The notes under the pieces were generated by a model that worked only from the letters and a program-made list of their open reading frames with translations, was not told where the DNA came from and made no database searches. From Halobacillus litoralis (lineage in GTDB: Bacteria; Bacillota; Bacilli; Bacillales; Halobacillaceae), in assembly GCF_004101865.1 (NCBI RefSeq), contig NZ_CP026118.1, positions 2,931,001 to 2,995,000 on the forward strand: 64,000 nt of DNA, in the 5' to 3' direction. The position numbers were made by a program, and so were the translations under genes. Positions 6,988 through 15,926 of this stretch are shown here, in pieces. Within the stretch, counting starts at the first letter, position 1, and each line of letters opens with the position of its first letter.

Positions 6988-8073
6988 ATGAACATATACT
7001 TAGATATAACCATTGCCATTCTTCTTTCTATGGCTGTCAGCTATCTGCTCGTTTTTCCAGTAATGAGTCTGGCGGTGAAATGGAAGATGATGGACTATCC
7101 AGAATTGAGAAAGATCCACAAAGAGATAACTCCGCGGATGGGAGGTCTTGCAATCTTCGGTGGAGCTGTTGCAGGAATGCTCTATATCCGCCCGGACCTT
7201 CCATATATCATCCCTATTTGTATCGGCGCTTTCCTTATCGTTCTGACAGGACTGCTTGATGACCGTTATCAAATCCGCCCGATTTTCAAGCTTTCAGGAC
7301 AAGTAGCCGCTGCTGCAGTCTTGATTCTTTCCGGTTTGAAAATTGATGTGATGAGTATCCCGTTCATCGGAATGGTTTCTTTAGGTGAGCCGTTCAGCAT
7401 CATTTTTACGTTCCTATGGATAATCGGGATAACGAATGCGATCAACTTGATCGATGGACTTGATGGGTTAGCTGCAGGTGTTTCGACGATCTCCCTGATC
7501 AGTATTGCGGTGATGGCGCTGGCCATTGAACCTCAAATTGCTATCGTATATTTATGTGTTGTACTTATCGGCAGTAACATCGGATTCCTGTTCCATAATT
7601 TCTATCCGGCGCGCATTTATATGGGCGATACAGGGTCCCTTTTCTTAGGTTACTCGATGGCGGTAATTTCCATGGTCGGCTTGTTTAAGAACGTTACATT
7701 ATTCAGTTTCGTCATCCCGATCATCGTGCTGGCTATTCCGGTTTTCGACACATTGTTTTCGATTTTAAGAAGGCTGATCAACAAACAGAAAATCATGATG
7801 CCTGATAACAAGCATATCCACTATCAGATTTTAGCGGCAGGCTTCAGTCACCGGACGACTGTGTTGATTATCTATGCCTTCAGTGCTGTTTTCGGGTTGT
7901 TAGCTTTGCTGTTTTCACTGACTTCATTCGGAATATCATTGATCATTACATTCGTTATCCTTCTGCTCCTTCATTTGTTTGCAGAAATGACTGGGGTCGT
8001 TTACAGGGGGAAACGTCCACTGATTGGACTTTTCACCAGGGAAGAAAAGAAGAAACAAAAAGAAAAATCATAA
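6988..8073 (+). CDS. tagO: Undecaprenyl-phosphate N-acetylglucosamine-1-phosphate transferase
   Basis: 361-residue polytopic membrane enzyme of the MraY/WecA/TagO family. It transfers GlcNAc-1-P from UDP-GlcNAc to undecaprenyl phosphate, the first step of wall teichoic acid or secondary cell wall polymer synthesis. Visible motifs are PRMGGLAIF near residue 49, the aspartate pair LLDDRYQI near 90, [12 protein letters not shown] near 157, [11 protein letters not shown] near 215 and the histidine motif HIHYQI near 275. About eleven hydrophobic segments are visible. GTGAGG at 6976-6981 supports ATG 6988; the in-frame GTG 6976 is within the RBS. Monocistronic with promoter and strong terminator. 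In this context it likely primes the polymer that anchors SLH proteins. Confidence 0.9.
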   Translation: MNIYLDITIAILLSMAVSYLLVFPVMSLAVKWKMMDYPELRKIHKEITPRMGGLAIFGGAVAGMLYIRPDLPYIIPICIGAFLIVLTGLLDDRYQIRPIFKLSGQVAAAAVLILSGLKIDVMSIPFIGMVSLGEPFSIIFTFLWIIGITNAINLIDGLDGLAAGVSTISLISIAVMALAIEPQIAIVYLCVVLIGSNIGFLFHNFYPARIYMGDTGSLFLGYSMAVISMVGLFKNVTLFSFVIPIIVLAIPVFDTLFSILRRLINKQKIMMPDNKHIHYQILAAGFSHRTTVLIIYAFSAVFGLLALLFSLTSFGISLIITFVILLLLHLFAEMTGVVYRGKRPLIGLFTREEKKKQKEKS

Positions 8074-8124
8074 AAACAAGGAGCATGCTGACTTCATTCA
8101 TCAGCATGCTCCTTGTTTATTTTC
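8074..8124 (+). terminator. Bidirectional terminator between tagO and the GNAT gene
   Basis: AAACAAGGAGCATGCTGA pairs perfectly with TCAGCATGCTCCTTGTTT around a 9-base loop. It serves the plus-strand gene and possibly the convergent one. Confidence 0.92.
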
Positions 8125-8186
8125 TGGGAATTTATAGAAGATTTAATTGGATCAAAAGCGCAAGCGCCTTGGTCACTTTATTTCGT

Positions 8187-9203
8187 TTAAAATGAATCGA
8201 CATCTCCAGGAGTGATGAACCACTTCTCAGCATCATTCAATTCTGCAGCATGGCCTGCTATCTCTTTACCGACAAGAGGCATCGGACTGTCTTTATGGAC
8301 AAAGCCTTTTGCTTTTAAAGCTTTTGCCGCCGTAGTATGGGGCAATGCCCATGTTTGTATGACGTCCGTCTGGTGCAATTCGTTCATGGCATGGTGAAGG
8401 AGGTGCGGCCATATAGCTTCTTCAATGGCTAGCCAGTCAATGATCAGGCCATTATGAAAGGCCCCCTGGGCTTGATGGGTGACGACATAACCTTGCAGCT
8501 CGTCTTCGCGGTATAAGCCTTGCATGACGTAATCTTTGGCAGGGTGGTCGAAAAAACGCCAATTCAAATACTGGGAATCGCGCACGATCATGGCATGGCT
8601 TTGATGTTTGGCCAGCTCGGCCAGCTGATCGAAAGTCTCGTCACATTGATGGATGGTGCGGATTTCATAGTCACTTTCCACCTGTTTTGATTGGCGGATC
8701 CTAGTGTAGAGCTGGTCTAAAGGCTGCAGTAATTTCAACGGTTTGAACTTTGATGCCAAAAGCGACAGGGGCTTTTGGACATACATCCAGCGAGGCATGT
8801 CTGTCATATGTGTACCACCAGTGTATCTTAGAAACAACTCCTTGGCTTTCGGGGCCGGGAATCCATAGAGAAAATCGATGCCTGCCTGGTCTGCTTCCTC
8901 GATTAGTGAAGTGTTGAGTTTTTTATAAATCCCTTTACCACGCGCATCCGGGTCCACCATTGTGTCTACACGTAAACCGATTTTCTTTTTTTCCCCATTG
9001 ATAAAGGCCTCCGTCACCCATAAGCTGATATGTCCAAGGATGTGACCATTTTCTTCATAAACAAGGATGAAAGGCTGCTTTTGTTTAGGGTTATCGATGA
9101 ACTTCCATTTCCACGTTGAAAAAGTCATTTCCTGATCGAATGTTTTTTTGAACAAGGACTGGATGAGAGTTTCATCCCCGCTCCGGTAATGTCTGACTGT
9201 CAT
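8187..9203 (-). CDS. GNAT-family N-acetyltransferase
   Basis: 338-residue cytosolic protein. The N-terminal half is a GNAT fold with the acetyl-CoA-binding motif A around residues 93-112 (RVDTMVDPDARGKGIYKKL); the C-terminal half is less conserved and may be a second, degenerate GNAT repeat. An AAAGGAAAGAG ribosome-binding site precedes the ATG. It lies downstream of, and in the same direction as, the polymerase gene at 9291, so it may modify a glycan precursor or a protein of the same pathway. Substrate cannot be inferred. Confidence 0.78.
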   Translation of the reverse strand: MTVRHYRSGDETLIQSLFKKTFDQEMTFSTWKWKFIDNPKQKQPFILVYEENGHILGHISLWVTEAFINGEKKKIGLRVDTMVDPDARGKGIYKKLNTSLIEEADQAGIDFLYGFPAPKAKELFLRYTGGTHMTDMPRWMYVQKPLSLLASKFKPLKLLQPLDQLYTRIRQSKQVESDYEIRTIHQCDETFDQLAELAKHQSHAMIVRDSQYLNWRFFDHPAKDYVMQGLYREDELQGYVVTHQAQGAFHNGLIIDWLAIEEAIWPHLLHHAMNELHQTDVIQTWALPHTTAAKALKAKGFVHKDSPMPLVGKEIAGHAAELNDAEKWFITPGDVDSF

Positions 9204-9242
9204 GGGAGATCTCTTTCCTTTCTTTTGTAACTATATAATCCA

Positions 9243-9282
9243 AAGAAAGGAGAGACCCTCTATAGTGGTACTCTCCTTTCTT
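9243..9282 (-). terminator. Hairpin between polymerase and GNAT genes
   Basis: AAGAAAGGAGAG and CTCTCCTTTCTT form a perfect 12-bp stem with a 16-base loop. The tail on the minus strand is only moderately T-rich, so termination may be partial. Confidence 0.6.
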
Positions 9283-9290
9283 ACGTTCAT

Positions 9291-10751
9291 TTATGCAGAT
9301 GTTTTGGAATCGCGGATTTCTTTGTTCAAGTTAAGCATGTTGGTAAGAAGCAGCACCATGCTGATCGCCAAATAAAAGCTTACTGCTGGTGCGTATAAGA
9401 CGTGGCCAGCCAAGAAGGCGATCCCTGTTCCGAACCCGATTGATAGCATGATCAGTATGTTTTGAGGATGCAGCACCCTGCCAGGGGCCTGGAAGAGTAA
9501 CTTGATAACCAGACCGGCGATCAATAAGAACGGCAGCAGAATCAAAGCTATTCCTAAAATCCCGAATGAAAAGAACAAATCAAAGAAGTCCATTTCAATT
9601 AATTTGCGGATTTCTTCGTAGTTTCCGGCATAACCCATGCCGAATGTTTTCTGAATCACATCAGCTTCCTCGTACATCCCGAATATATGGGTGAAATAGA
9701 TATTCCGTGAGCTTAAGATAATCTTCAAGATCGGCGATTGGATCAAATTCTGCTCTCCAAGCGCTGCAGCAGCATCGTCACCGCCGACTGTTCCGCCGTT
9801 TTCTCCTGAATCAGTTTCTCCGTTTTCACTTCCGAAACCACCTTCGCCGCCTTGTTCAGCTTCTTCCCGTTGCTCGTTGATCTGTCCGACATCTCCGGAA
9901 ACGTTGGAGAAAGTAGGAGAGAATGGAGTAGCAATCAGGAAAATAGCCAAGAACAGAAGCGAGGCGATCAATCTCAATTGCAGGTGAGGCTCTTTTGTTT
10001 TTTTCTTGATCAGATAGATGATCCAATAGATCAGGTAACTGGCAAATACAATGATCGCAGCACCTAAGACGGCAAAGAAGCCGACTTTTGTACCAAGTAG
10101 AATAGAGACAGAGGCAAGCATCAACATTGGAATGAAGTAATACCATTTACGCAGGTGGTCGACTTTATTCAATGTGTATATATAGACGAGTGGAAAAGCG
10201 ATCGCTACAATCGATCCAAGTTCATTTCCTGAATTGAACCAGCCTTTGAAGCCGAATTTGTTCCACTCATAAGTATCTGAAGAAGTTCCTGTGATAATAG
10301 CCAGGAATAAAGATAAAGATACAATAAGCATGGCAAACGAAATAGCCTTCAGGATTTGTGAACGCATGAATGATACCTGGCTCATTGTGGTAAACATTAA
10401 GAGGTAGGCACTCAGCATCACTGGGAAATAGACTGTTTTAGCTAAGAATTGAAGCTCTAAGAATGGGTCGAAGATCGGCTTTGCGAAATAGTTGTAAACA
10501 AGGCCGATGGTCAAGACAGCAGCTAGAGCAACTAAATATCCGATGACATATTTTTTCAGCTTACTCGAATTACCGAAAAAGATGAACCACAAGGACACTC
10601 CCATGAAAAGCACGCGGACAATGATGCCGATAGTCAAGCTCAAGTCCGTCGCCTTCAGTGAAAAGTATGTGAGGACATCTAAGATTGGTTGAAGAACGAT
10701 AAAAAGCAATAACAGCTTTTTAAAGAGATCTTTGTTAATCAGTTTGGACAT
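9291..10751 (-). CDS. O-antigen ligase/polymerase-like membrane protein
   Basis: 486-residue integral membrane protein with about eleven to twelve hydrophobic segments and one large extracytoplasmic loop near residues 290-360, the layout of Wzy polymerases and WaaL-type ligases. The loop contains a Gly/Glu/Asp-rich stretch (EQGGEGGFGSENGETDSG) that is unusually acidic. A GGGGTG ribosome-binding site supports ATG at 10751 rather than a longer frame starting at 10820. In this block it is a candidate to polymerise or ligate the secondary cell wall polymer. Sequence similarity in this class is low, so the exact role is inferred. Confidence 0.75.
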   Translation of the reverse strand: MSKLINKDLFKKLLLLFIVLQPILDVLTYFSLKATDLSLTIGIIVRVLFMGVSLWFIFFGNSSKLKKYVIGYLVALAAVLTIGLVYNYFAKPIFDPFLELQFLAKTVYFPVMLSAYLLMFTTMSQVSFMRSQILKAISFAMLIVSLSLFLAIITGTSSDTYEWNKFGFKGWFNSGNELGSIVAIAFPLVYIYTLNKVDHLRKWYYFIPMLMLASVSILLGTKVGFFAVLGAAIIVFASYLIYWIIYLIKKKTKEPHLQLRLIASLLFLAIFLIATPFSPTFSNVSGDVGQINEQREEAEQGGEGGFGSENGETDSGENGGTVGGDDAAAALGEQNLIQSPILKIILSSRNIYFTHIFGMYEEADVIQKTFGMGYAGNYEEIRKLIEMDFFDLFFSFGILGIALILLPFLLIAGLVIKLLFQAPGRVLHPQNILIMLSIGFGTGIAFLAGHVLYAPAVSFYLAISMVLLLTNMLNLNKEIRDSKTSA

Positions 10752-11200
10752 ATAGAAACACCCCAATAAATTGATCCTAAGTAATGGTAGAAGCCACATT
10801 GAAGTATAAACTATTAACAAGACACTGTCTATCCATAATCCAGCCTGTGTAAAGATAATTAGTTAAGGAAGTTTTTATTGAATCGAAGAGGGAAAAGGAA
10901 GTATAATTGAGTTATGTGAATCAGTGATCATAATAGAAAAATGTAGGAAAATAAGATACAATTGATTTTTGAGTATATCTTACATTCTGATTGGATTATT
11001 ATCCACTGTCAGCTTAAGAATATTATTGCTCAAACGTCATAAAGATGAAAAGATATCGAACAATATGATGGAGTGTTTCGTCAGCTATCACTTTTATAGG
11101 AAACGTCAGGGATTTTCAACTGCATAGGTTCAAACTGCCGTCACGGGTCAGGTAGAACGGCAGGATAACTATGTACTTAAATATATAGATCAACAGCTAA
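10752..11200. other. Divergent intergenic region
   Basis: About 450 bases between the minus-strand polymerase and the plus-strand dehydrogenase genes, AT-rich and without coding potential. It should hold both promoters. CTGCCGT (11135-11141) and ACGGCAG (11157-11163) form a 7-bp hairpin near the dehydrogenase gene. Confidence 0.5.
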
Positions 11201-11232
11201 GAATGCCTGGAATGAGAAAGGGAGTATATGGA

Positions 11233-12510
11233 ATGAAGAAGTCACTTTGCGTCGTAGGGCTTGGTTATATCGGCCTTCCGACTTCTGTCATGTTTGCAAT
11301 TCATGGCCACCAAGTTCACGGGGTGGATGTTAACCATAAAGCTGTAGAAATGATTAATAACAAGCAGCTTCATATTGAAGAGAACGGTTTACAGGAACGT
11401 CTGGAGGAAGCTGTGGATGCTGGAAACTTCAAAGCAGCGCTTGAGCCAGTGGAAGCGGACGTATTTGTGATTGCCGTCCCTTCACCTATTCGTGAAGATA
11501 AGACAGCCAACCTTGATTATGTAAGAAAAGCCACGGAAGCTATTGTTCCATTTGTGAAAGAAGGTAACCTTGTCATCCTGGAATCGACGGTGCCTCCAAG
11601 AACTGTGGAAGACGTCATGGTCCCAGTCTTGAAGGAGACAGGCTTGGATATCGGAAAAGAGCTGTTCATTTCCCATTCTCCAGAACGCGTGATCCCGGGG
11701 AAAGTTTTCCAAGAGCTGGTAGACAATGATCGCATCGTGGGCGGCATCAACGAAACGTCCTCAACGATGACAAAAGAGCTTTATGAATCTTTTGTCAAAG
11801 GGAATATCCATCTGACGGATGCGACGACAGCGGAAATGGCTAAAGTCATTGAAAATACTTATCGTGATGTCAATATTGCATTTGCTAATGAGCTCGCACT
11901 GATCAGTGATAAGATCGGTGTGAATTCATGGGAAGCAATCAAACTGGCGAATTATCACCCGCGTGTGAATATCCATACCCCAGGACCGGGAGTGGGCGGT
12001 CACTGTATCGCAGTCGATCCTTGGTTCCTGGCTGAGATCGAGCCGGACCTTTCCAAAATCATTCAGCTATCGCGCAACACGAACGACCATATGCCGGTTT
12101 ATGCGGCAGAACAAATCCAAAAAATCGCCAAAGAACAATTCATCCATGACCCGAAGGTGGCTTTGTTCGGCCTTTCTTTCAAGGCGAATATCGACGACCA
12201 AAGAGAGAGTCCGTCTCTGAAGGTGATTATGGAGTTAGTTGAAAAAGGTATCAGCTTCAAGACCTATGACCCGCATATCAAAGAAAATGTCGCATCGAAT
12301 CAGACACAGAGTATGGATGAGGCATTGGAAGGTGCAGATATCCTTGTCATCCTGACTGACCATGATGAATTCAAACAACTTGACCCTGCAAATATTAAAG
12401 GTAAAATGAAGAATAGACTTGTCTTTGATACGAAAAATGCGTTATCGTTAGATGAATGGAAAAATGCTGGCTTCATAGCGAAACGCTTAGGAGATTCAAA
12501 AAACGGATAA
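11233..12510 (+). CDS. wecC: UDP-N-acetyl-D-mannosamine dehydrogenase
   Basis: 425-residue NAD-dependent nucleotide-sugar 6-dehydrogenase, oxidising UDP-ManNAc to UDP-ManNAcA in the cytosol. VVGLGYIGLPTSVMFA is the N-terminal Rossmann motif (residues 6-21). PGPGVGGHCIAVDPWF near residue 260 contains the catalytic cysteine in the GGHC context typical of the WecC/WbpA branch; UDP-glucose dehydrogenases have GGSC. FKANIDDQRESPSLKV is the C-terminal domain motif. GAAAGGGAG at 11215-11223 favours ATG 11233. Sixteen bases separate it from the next gene. ManNAcA is a known component of secondary cell wall polymers in S-layer-bearing Bacillaceae, fitting the neighbours. The choice of ManNAc over GlcNAc as substrate is inferred. 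Confidence 0.85.
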   Translation: MKKSLCVVGLGYIGLPTSVMFAIHGHQVHGVDVNHKAVEMINNKQLHIEENGLQERLEEAVDAGNFKAALEPVEADVFVIAVPSPIREDKTANLDYVRKATEAIVPFVKEGNLVILESTVPPRTVEDVMVPVLKETGLDIGKELFISHSPERVIPGKVFQELVDNDRIVGGINETSSTMTKELYESFVKGNIHLTDATTAEMAKVIENTYRDVNIAFANELALISDKIGVNSWEAIKLANYHPRVNIHTPGPGVGGHCIAVDPWFLAEIEPDLSKIIQLSRNTNDHMPVYAAEQIQKIAKEQFIHDPKVALFGLSFKANIDDQRESPSLKVIMELVEKGISFKTYDPHIKENVASNQTQSMDEALEGADILVILTDHDEFKQLDPANIKGKMKNRLVFDTKNALSLDEWKNAGFIAKRLGDSKNG

Positions 12511-12526
12511 GGGTCTAGGTGAAAAC

Positions 12527-13240
12527 ATGAAGGAAAAGTTTTTAGGGGTTGACGTAAGTAATTTCACATACGATCAGCTTAAAGAAAATATAATAACGGA
12601 TATAGATGAGAACCGGAAGTCCTTTATTGTGGCCATCAACCCTGAAAAGATTCTGCAGGCGCAAAGGGATGAAAGTTTGCTGTATCTCCTGAATCAAGCC
12701 ACTTATCAAATACCGGATGGAGTAGGCATACTTATTGCTTCCAGACTCAACGGCGGGACGATCAGAGAAAGAGTCACTGGTATTGATATGCTGCTTGCCC
12801 TTTGTGAGCAAGCTTCCCTCCATGATAAATCCGTTTTCTTATATGGTGCGAAGCCAGGCGTGGCAGATGAAGCGAAAGATCGTCTCAGAGAAATGTACCC
12901 AGAATTAAGAATCGCAGGAGTTCTTGACGGGTATGTGAAAGACTATGAATACATCAAGGAAACAATTAATGAAGCAAAACCTGATATTATTTTTGTTGCT
13001 CTCGGTAGTCCCAGACAGGAGCATTGGATCGTCGATCATATGGATGAATTGGATGTGAAGGTCTTCCAGGGTGTAGGCGGATCGTTTGATGTCCTTTCAG
13101 GAAAAGTGAAGCGCGCCCCTGGTGCTTTTCAAAAAGTCGGCCTTGAATGGTTGTATCGTTTGATCAAGGAACCGTGGAGAATCAAAAGACAAATAAAGCT
13201 TCCTACTTTCTTAGTGAAAGTTTGGAAATCAAGAAAATAG
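12527..13240 (+). CDS. WecG/TagA/CpsF-family glycosyltransferase, copy 1
   Basis: 237-residue cytosolic or membrane-associated GT26 enzyme, the family that adds ManNAc or ManNAcA to GlcNAc-PP-undecaprenol. Typical motifs are AINPEKILQAQRD (TagA-like N-terminus), IPDGVGILIASRLNG, GAKPGVADEAKDRL and VALGSPRQEHWI, with GGSFDVLSGKVKRAPGAFQ near the C-terminus. It is the second gene of the wecC operon and closes at a bidirectional terminator. A second family member lies at 15923-16654 on the other strand. The tight pairing with wecC suggests this copy transfers ManNAcA; that is inference. Confidence 0.87.
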   Translation: MKEKFLGVDVSNFTYDQLKENIITDIDENRKSFIVAINPEKILQAQRDESLLYLLNQATYQIPDGVGILIASRLNGGTIRERVTGIDMLLALCEQASLHDKSVFLYGAKPGVADEAKDRLREMYPELRIAGVLDGYVKDYEYIKETINEAKPDIIFVALGSPRQEHWIVDHMDELDVKVFQGVGGSFDVLSGKVKRAPGAFQKVGLEWLYRLIKEPWRIKRQIKLPTFLVKVWKSRK

Positions 13241-13282
13241 AGAGCATGCCGTCAAGGGGACGGCATGCTCTCTATTTTTTAT
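13237..13282. terminator. Bidirectional terminator between TagA copy 1 and csaB
   Basis: AGAGAGCATGCCGT pairs perfectly with ACGGCATGCTCTCT around a 7-base loop, with T-runs on both sides. Confidence 0.92.
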
Positions 13283-14345
13283 GTCTTCTGAAACAGGCGA
13301 GCGCTTCCTTGGGTGCCTGAGTGGCTTCTGAGCGGAGCGGACGCACCCTGGCGCTCAATTTCTCTTTATAGAATTCCAGACTGGCACAAAGGCGGTCGAT
13401 TTCCTCGATCAGCGATTGTGGGGACCAAGAATCATCGTCGACGTGAGCGGTGACAGGGTAGTCCAGCTGCTCAGCCAAAGCGTCTATTTTTGGATCATAG
13501 GAAAGGGCTGCAAATGGAACGTTGCATATACCTGCGAAGATGAGCGCATGGAGCCTCATTCCGATCAGCAGATGGGATTGGGAGATGATCGATAACTTCA
13601 CATCGATGGACAGATCCCCGGAATGGACGACAGTTTCCTCGCTGAGGGAGGCGGCCACCTTTGCAGAAAACGCCTCATCGGACGTGCCATGCATCGGAAC
13701 GAAATGGATCACAAAACCGTTTTTACTGTAATGGTCGAGGATTGATGTCAGCTTATCGCGATATTTCTCTCCGCCCTTCCACTCACGAATACTGACGGCG
13801 AGCACCGGTTTTTCCGCGGGCTTTCCAATGCTTTGCGGATGGAAGTCATAACCGAAAACAGGATCCGGGAAAAGGTGGACCGGAGGGGAGACTTTGATTT
13901 CTTCTAATAATTGTCGTGAATGTCGATCCCGGACGGATAACCCGTCGACTCGATTCAAAGCCAACCTCACTAAACGGCGGCTCGATTTCTTATAGAAAGG
14001 GCCCATTCCTTGGGCATAGACATAGACGGGTTTCTTCAGCCATTTGGCGAGGTGGATGATCCCTGTATAATAAAGCACGGACCTTGGACCGGTCGCGTCT
14101 TGCAGTAAGCTTCCCCCGCCGCTGATCAACCCATCAGACTCCTTCAAAACCTTAGCGATTTCCTTGAATCGCCAACGGTTTACGGCATCGACCCCATACG
14201 TTTCCATCGTATGGGCGGGGTTTTGGGAAAGTACTGTAATGTGGATGGTCGGTTCGATAGCTTTCAACTGCTGGATCATTGCCTTTAGGATCGCTTCATC
14301 TCCAGTATTGTGAAAGCCGTAATAACCGGATAGGACGATTTTCAT
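13272..14345 (-). CDS. csaB: Polysaccharide pyruvyl transferase CsaB
   Basis: 357-residue cytosolic enzyme of the polysaccharide pyruvyl transferase family. It adds a pyruvate ketal from phosphoenolpyruvate to a ManNAc residue of the secondary cell wall polymer, and that pyruvylated sugar is the ligand for SLH domains. The N-terminus VLSGYYGFHNTGDEAILKAM, the central ISGGGSLLQDATGPRSVLYY region, MGPFYKK and the C-terminal GMRLHALIFAGICNVPF motif are characteristic. AAGGAAGGG precedes the ATG. It is the third gene of a minus-strand unit after TagA copy 2 and a flippase. Presence of csaB next to ten SLH proteins predicts pyruvate-dependent S-layer anchoring here. Confidence 0.93.
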   Translation of the reverse strand: MKIVLSGYYGFHNTGDEAILKAMIQQLKAIEPTIHITVLSQNPAHTMETYGVDAVNRWRFKEIAKVLKESDGLISGGGSLLQDATGPRSVLYYTGIIHLAKWLKKPVYVYAQGMGPFYKKSSRRLVRLALNRVDGLSVRDRHSRQLLEEIKVSPPVHLFPDPVFGYDFHPQSIGKPAEKPVLAVSIREWKGGEKYRDKLTSILDHYSKNGFVIHFVPMHGTSDEAFSAKVAASLSEETVVHSGDLSIDVKLSIISQSHLLIGMRLHALIFAGICNVPFAALSYDPKIDALAEQLDYPVTAHVDDDSWSPQSLIEEIDRLCASLEFYKEKLSARVRPLRSEATQAPKEALACFRRHKK

Positions 14346-14369
14346 TTTCCGGCTCCCTTCCTTGTGGTA

Positions 14370-15926
14370 TTAACGTTTCCATTTAGATAAGAATGGGACC
14401 TGTTGTAACATGCGCTGATCGATGGCTTTCCATTGCAACAAGCTGAACCCGTACAGGATCATATAGGTGGATGAAGCGAGCACAACGAAAAGAAGTGCCC
14501 CGCCACGTGACCATTCAGATGGTTCTATGAACAGGTAAGTGAGTGCTGTGATTCCCCCTAGCACGGTAGCTGTCCCTATGACTTTCGCTAAGCTTCCATG
14601 GTCGGGATTCAGTTGGATGCGCTGCTGGATCATCCGGCTATTGATGATGACGACGAGCATATAAGTAACCAGCGATCCGAGTGCTGCTCCTTCAATACCA
14701 AACACAGGGACAAAAAGGAAGTTGCTGATCCCTTTGACAGCGGCACCACCAAGGATGATGATGGCAGCGATTCGGGTAGCGTTCATTCCCTGGAGAATCG
14801 CTGTACCGACGAGCGTCAAGGAAATGAAGGCAGAACTTAAGCTTACTATACTGATCATCAGGCTTCCTTCTGTATCAGTGAAGAGGGCGATGTTGATCGG
14901 AACCGTCAGGACGATCAGTAAGATGGCGACAGGCCATGATAGGACATGAGTCAGCCCGCGGGTGGTTTCGATCAGATCCCCGGCCTCCTTCAGCTCTCCG
15001 TCGTTGACGTGCTTCGTTAATGAAGGAATCAAGGGGAGTATGACTGATGTAGCAAAAACTGTCGCGATCTGAACAAGGGCGAGGCCTCGTCCATAGATTC
15101 CATAAAGGAAGGTGACCTGGTCATCTCCTCCGTGGTGGACTTGCAGATTATAAGGAACTGTGACAGAGTCGACGACGTTAAAAAGAGCCATAGTCAGGGT
15201 GCCTATGGCAATCGGAAGCGATACGGAAAGAATCTTCTTCCCCCACTTTTTAAAAATGGAAAAACTGTATCCTTGCACAACCTGGACTTGAATCGTGGAC
15301 TTCTGCAAACGGTTTTTTAAATAAATCAATGAGGCGGTTGCCCCGATAAATGAGCCGATCATAATACCGGCAGCGATCGTCGTGTCATTATAATCCATCG
15401 CCGTTAACGCATAGGCTGCGGCTAAGATGATGAGCACCCTGATAAATTGTTCGATCACTTGAGAGATGGCTGTTGGACGCATGTCTTCAAAGCCTTGGAA
15501 ATAGCCACGGTCGACAGCCATATAAGGAGCGACCAGCAAGGTGAAGGATACAACAATCAACGAAGGCTCGGTCGCGCTTCCACCGATCATTTGCGAAATC
15601 GGATGTGAGAACACCAAAAGAAAGCCCATACTACTTATACCAAGCAATAGGGCCAAAATGCGTGCAGTCTTTTGAATGTGGTGAATGTCAGCTTCTGTTC
15701 CAGATGAACGTGCCTCAGCAATCAGCTTGGAAATGGCGATCGGAATGCCTGCAACTGACAGGATAAGGGCCACCATATAAACTGGATAAACAAGGCTGAA
15801 AATCCCTAACACTTCATCTCCGGCGATGTTTTGCAGCGGTACGCGGAAAAGGCTTCCTAAAAGCTTGGAAGTCAACGTCGCAATGGTCAGAATGAGCGTA
15901 CTCTTAAGAAACAGGGAAGGCTTCAT
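14370..15926 (-). CDS. Polysaccharide/lipid-linked precursor flippase (MATE-like MviN/Wzx/SpoVB superfamily)
   Basis: 518-residue membrane protein with about fourteen hydrophobic segments; the N-terminus TSKLLGSLFRVPLQNIAG is typical of the SpoVB/MurJ branch (polysaccharide biosynthesis PF01943/PF14667 type). It would flip undecaprenyl-linked oligosaccharide across the membrane. The ATG at 15926 overlaps the stop of the upstream TagA gene by four bases (ATGA), indicating translational coupling. A 60-codon in-frame extension would run inside that gene and was rejected. It lies between TagA copy 2 and CsaB, so it is the natural flippase for the SLH-binding polymer. Confidence 0.85.
   Translation of the reverse strand: MKPSLFLKSTLILTIATLTSKLLGSLFRVPLQNIAGDEVLGIFSLVYPVYMVALILSVAGIPIAISKLIAEARSSGTEADIHHIQKTARILALLLGISSMGFLLVFSHPISQMIGGSATEPSLIVVSFTLLVAPYMAVDRGYFQGFEDMRPTAISQVIEQFIRVLIILAAAYALTAMDYNDTTIAAGIMIGSFIGATASLIYLKNRLQKSTIQVQVVQGYSFSIFKKWGKKILSVSLPIAIGTLTMALFNVVDSVTVPYNLQVHHGGDDQVTFLYGIYGRGLALVQIATVFATSVILPLIPSLTKHVNDGELKEAGDLIETTRGLTHVLSWPVAILLIVLTVPINIALFTDTEGSLMISIVSLSSAFISLTLVGTAILQGMNATRIAAIIILGGAAVKGISNFLFVPVFGIEGAALGSLVTYMLVVIINSRMIQQRIQLNPDHGSLAKVIGTATVLGGITALTYLFIEPSEWSRGGALLFVVLASSTYMILYGFSLLQWKAIDQRMLQQVPFLSKWKR

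Noticed and set aside
8150..8180. AAGCGCAAGCGCCTTGG as a repeat element
   Set aside because: It resembles a short palindromic sequence common in Bacillaceae genomes, but with one clear copy here (a fragment near 22200) it cannot be supported as a family in this window.
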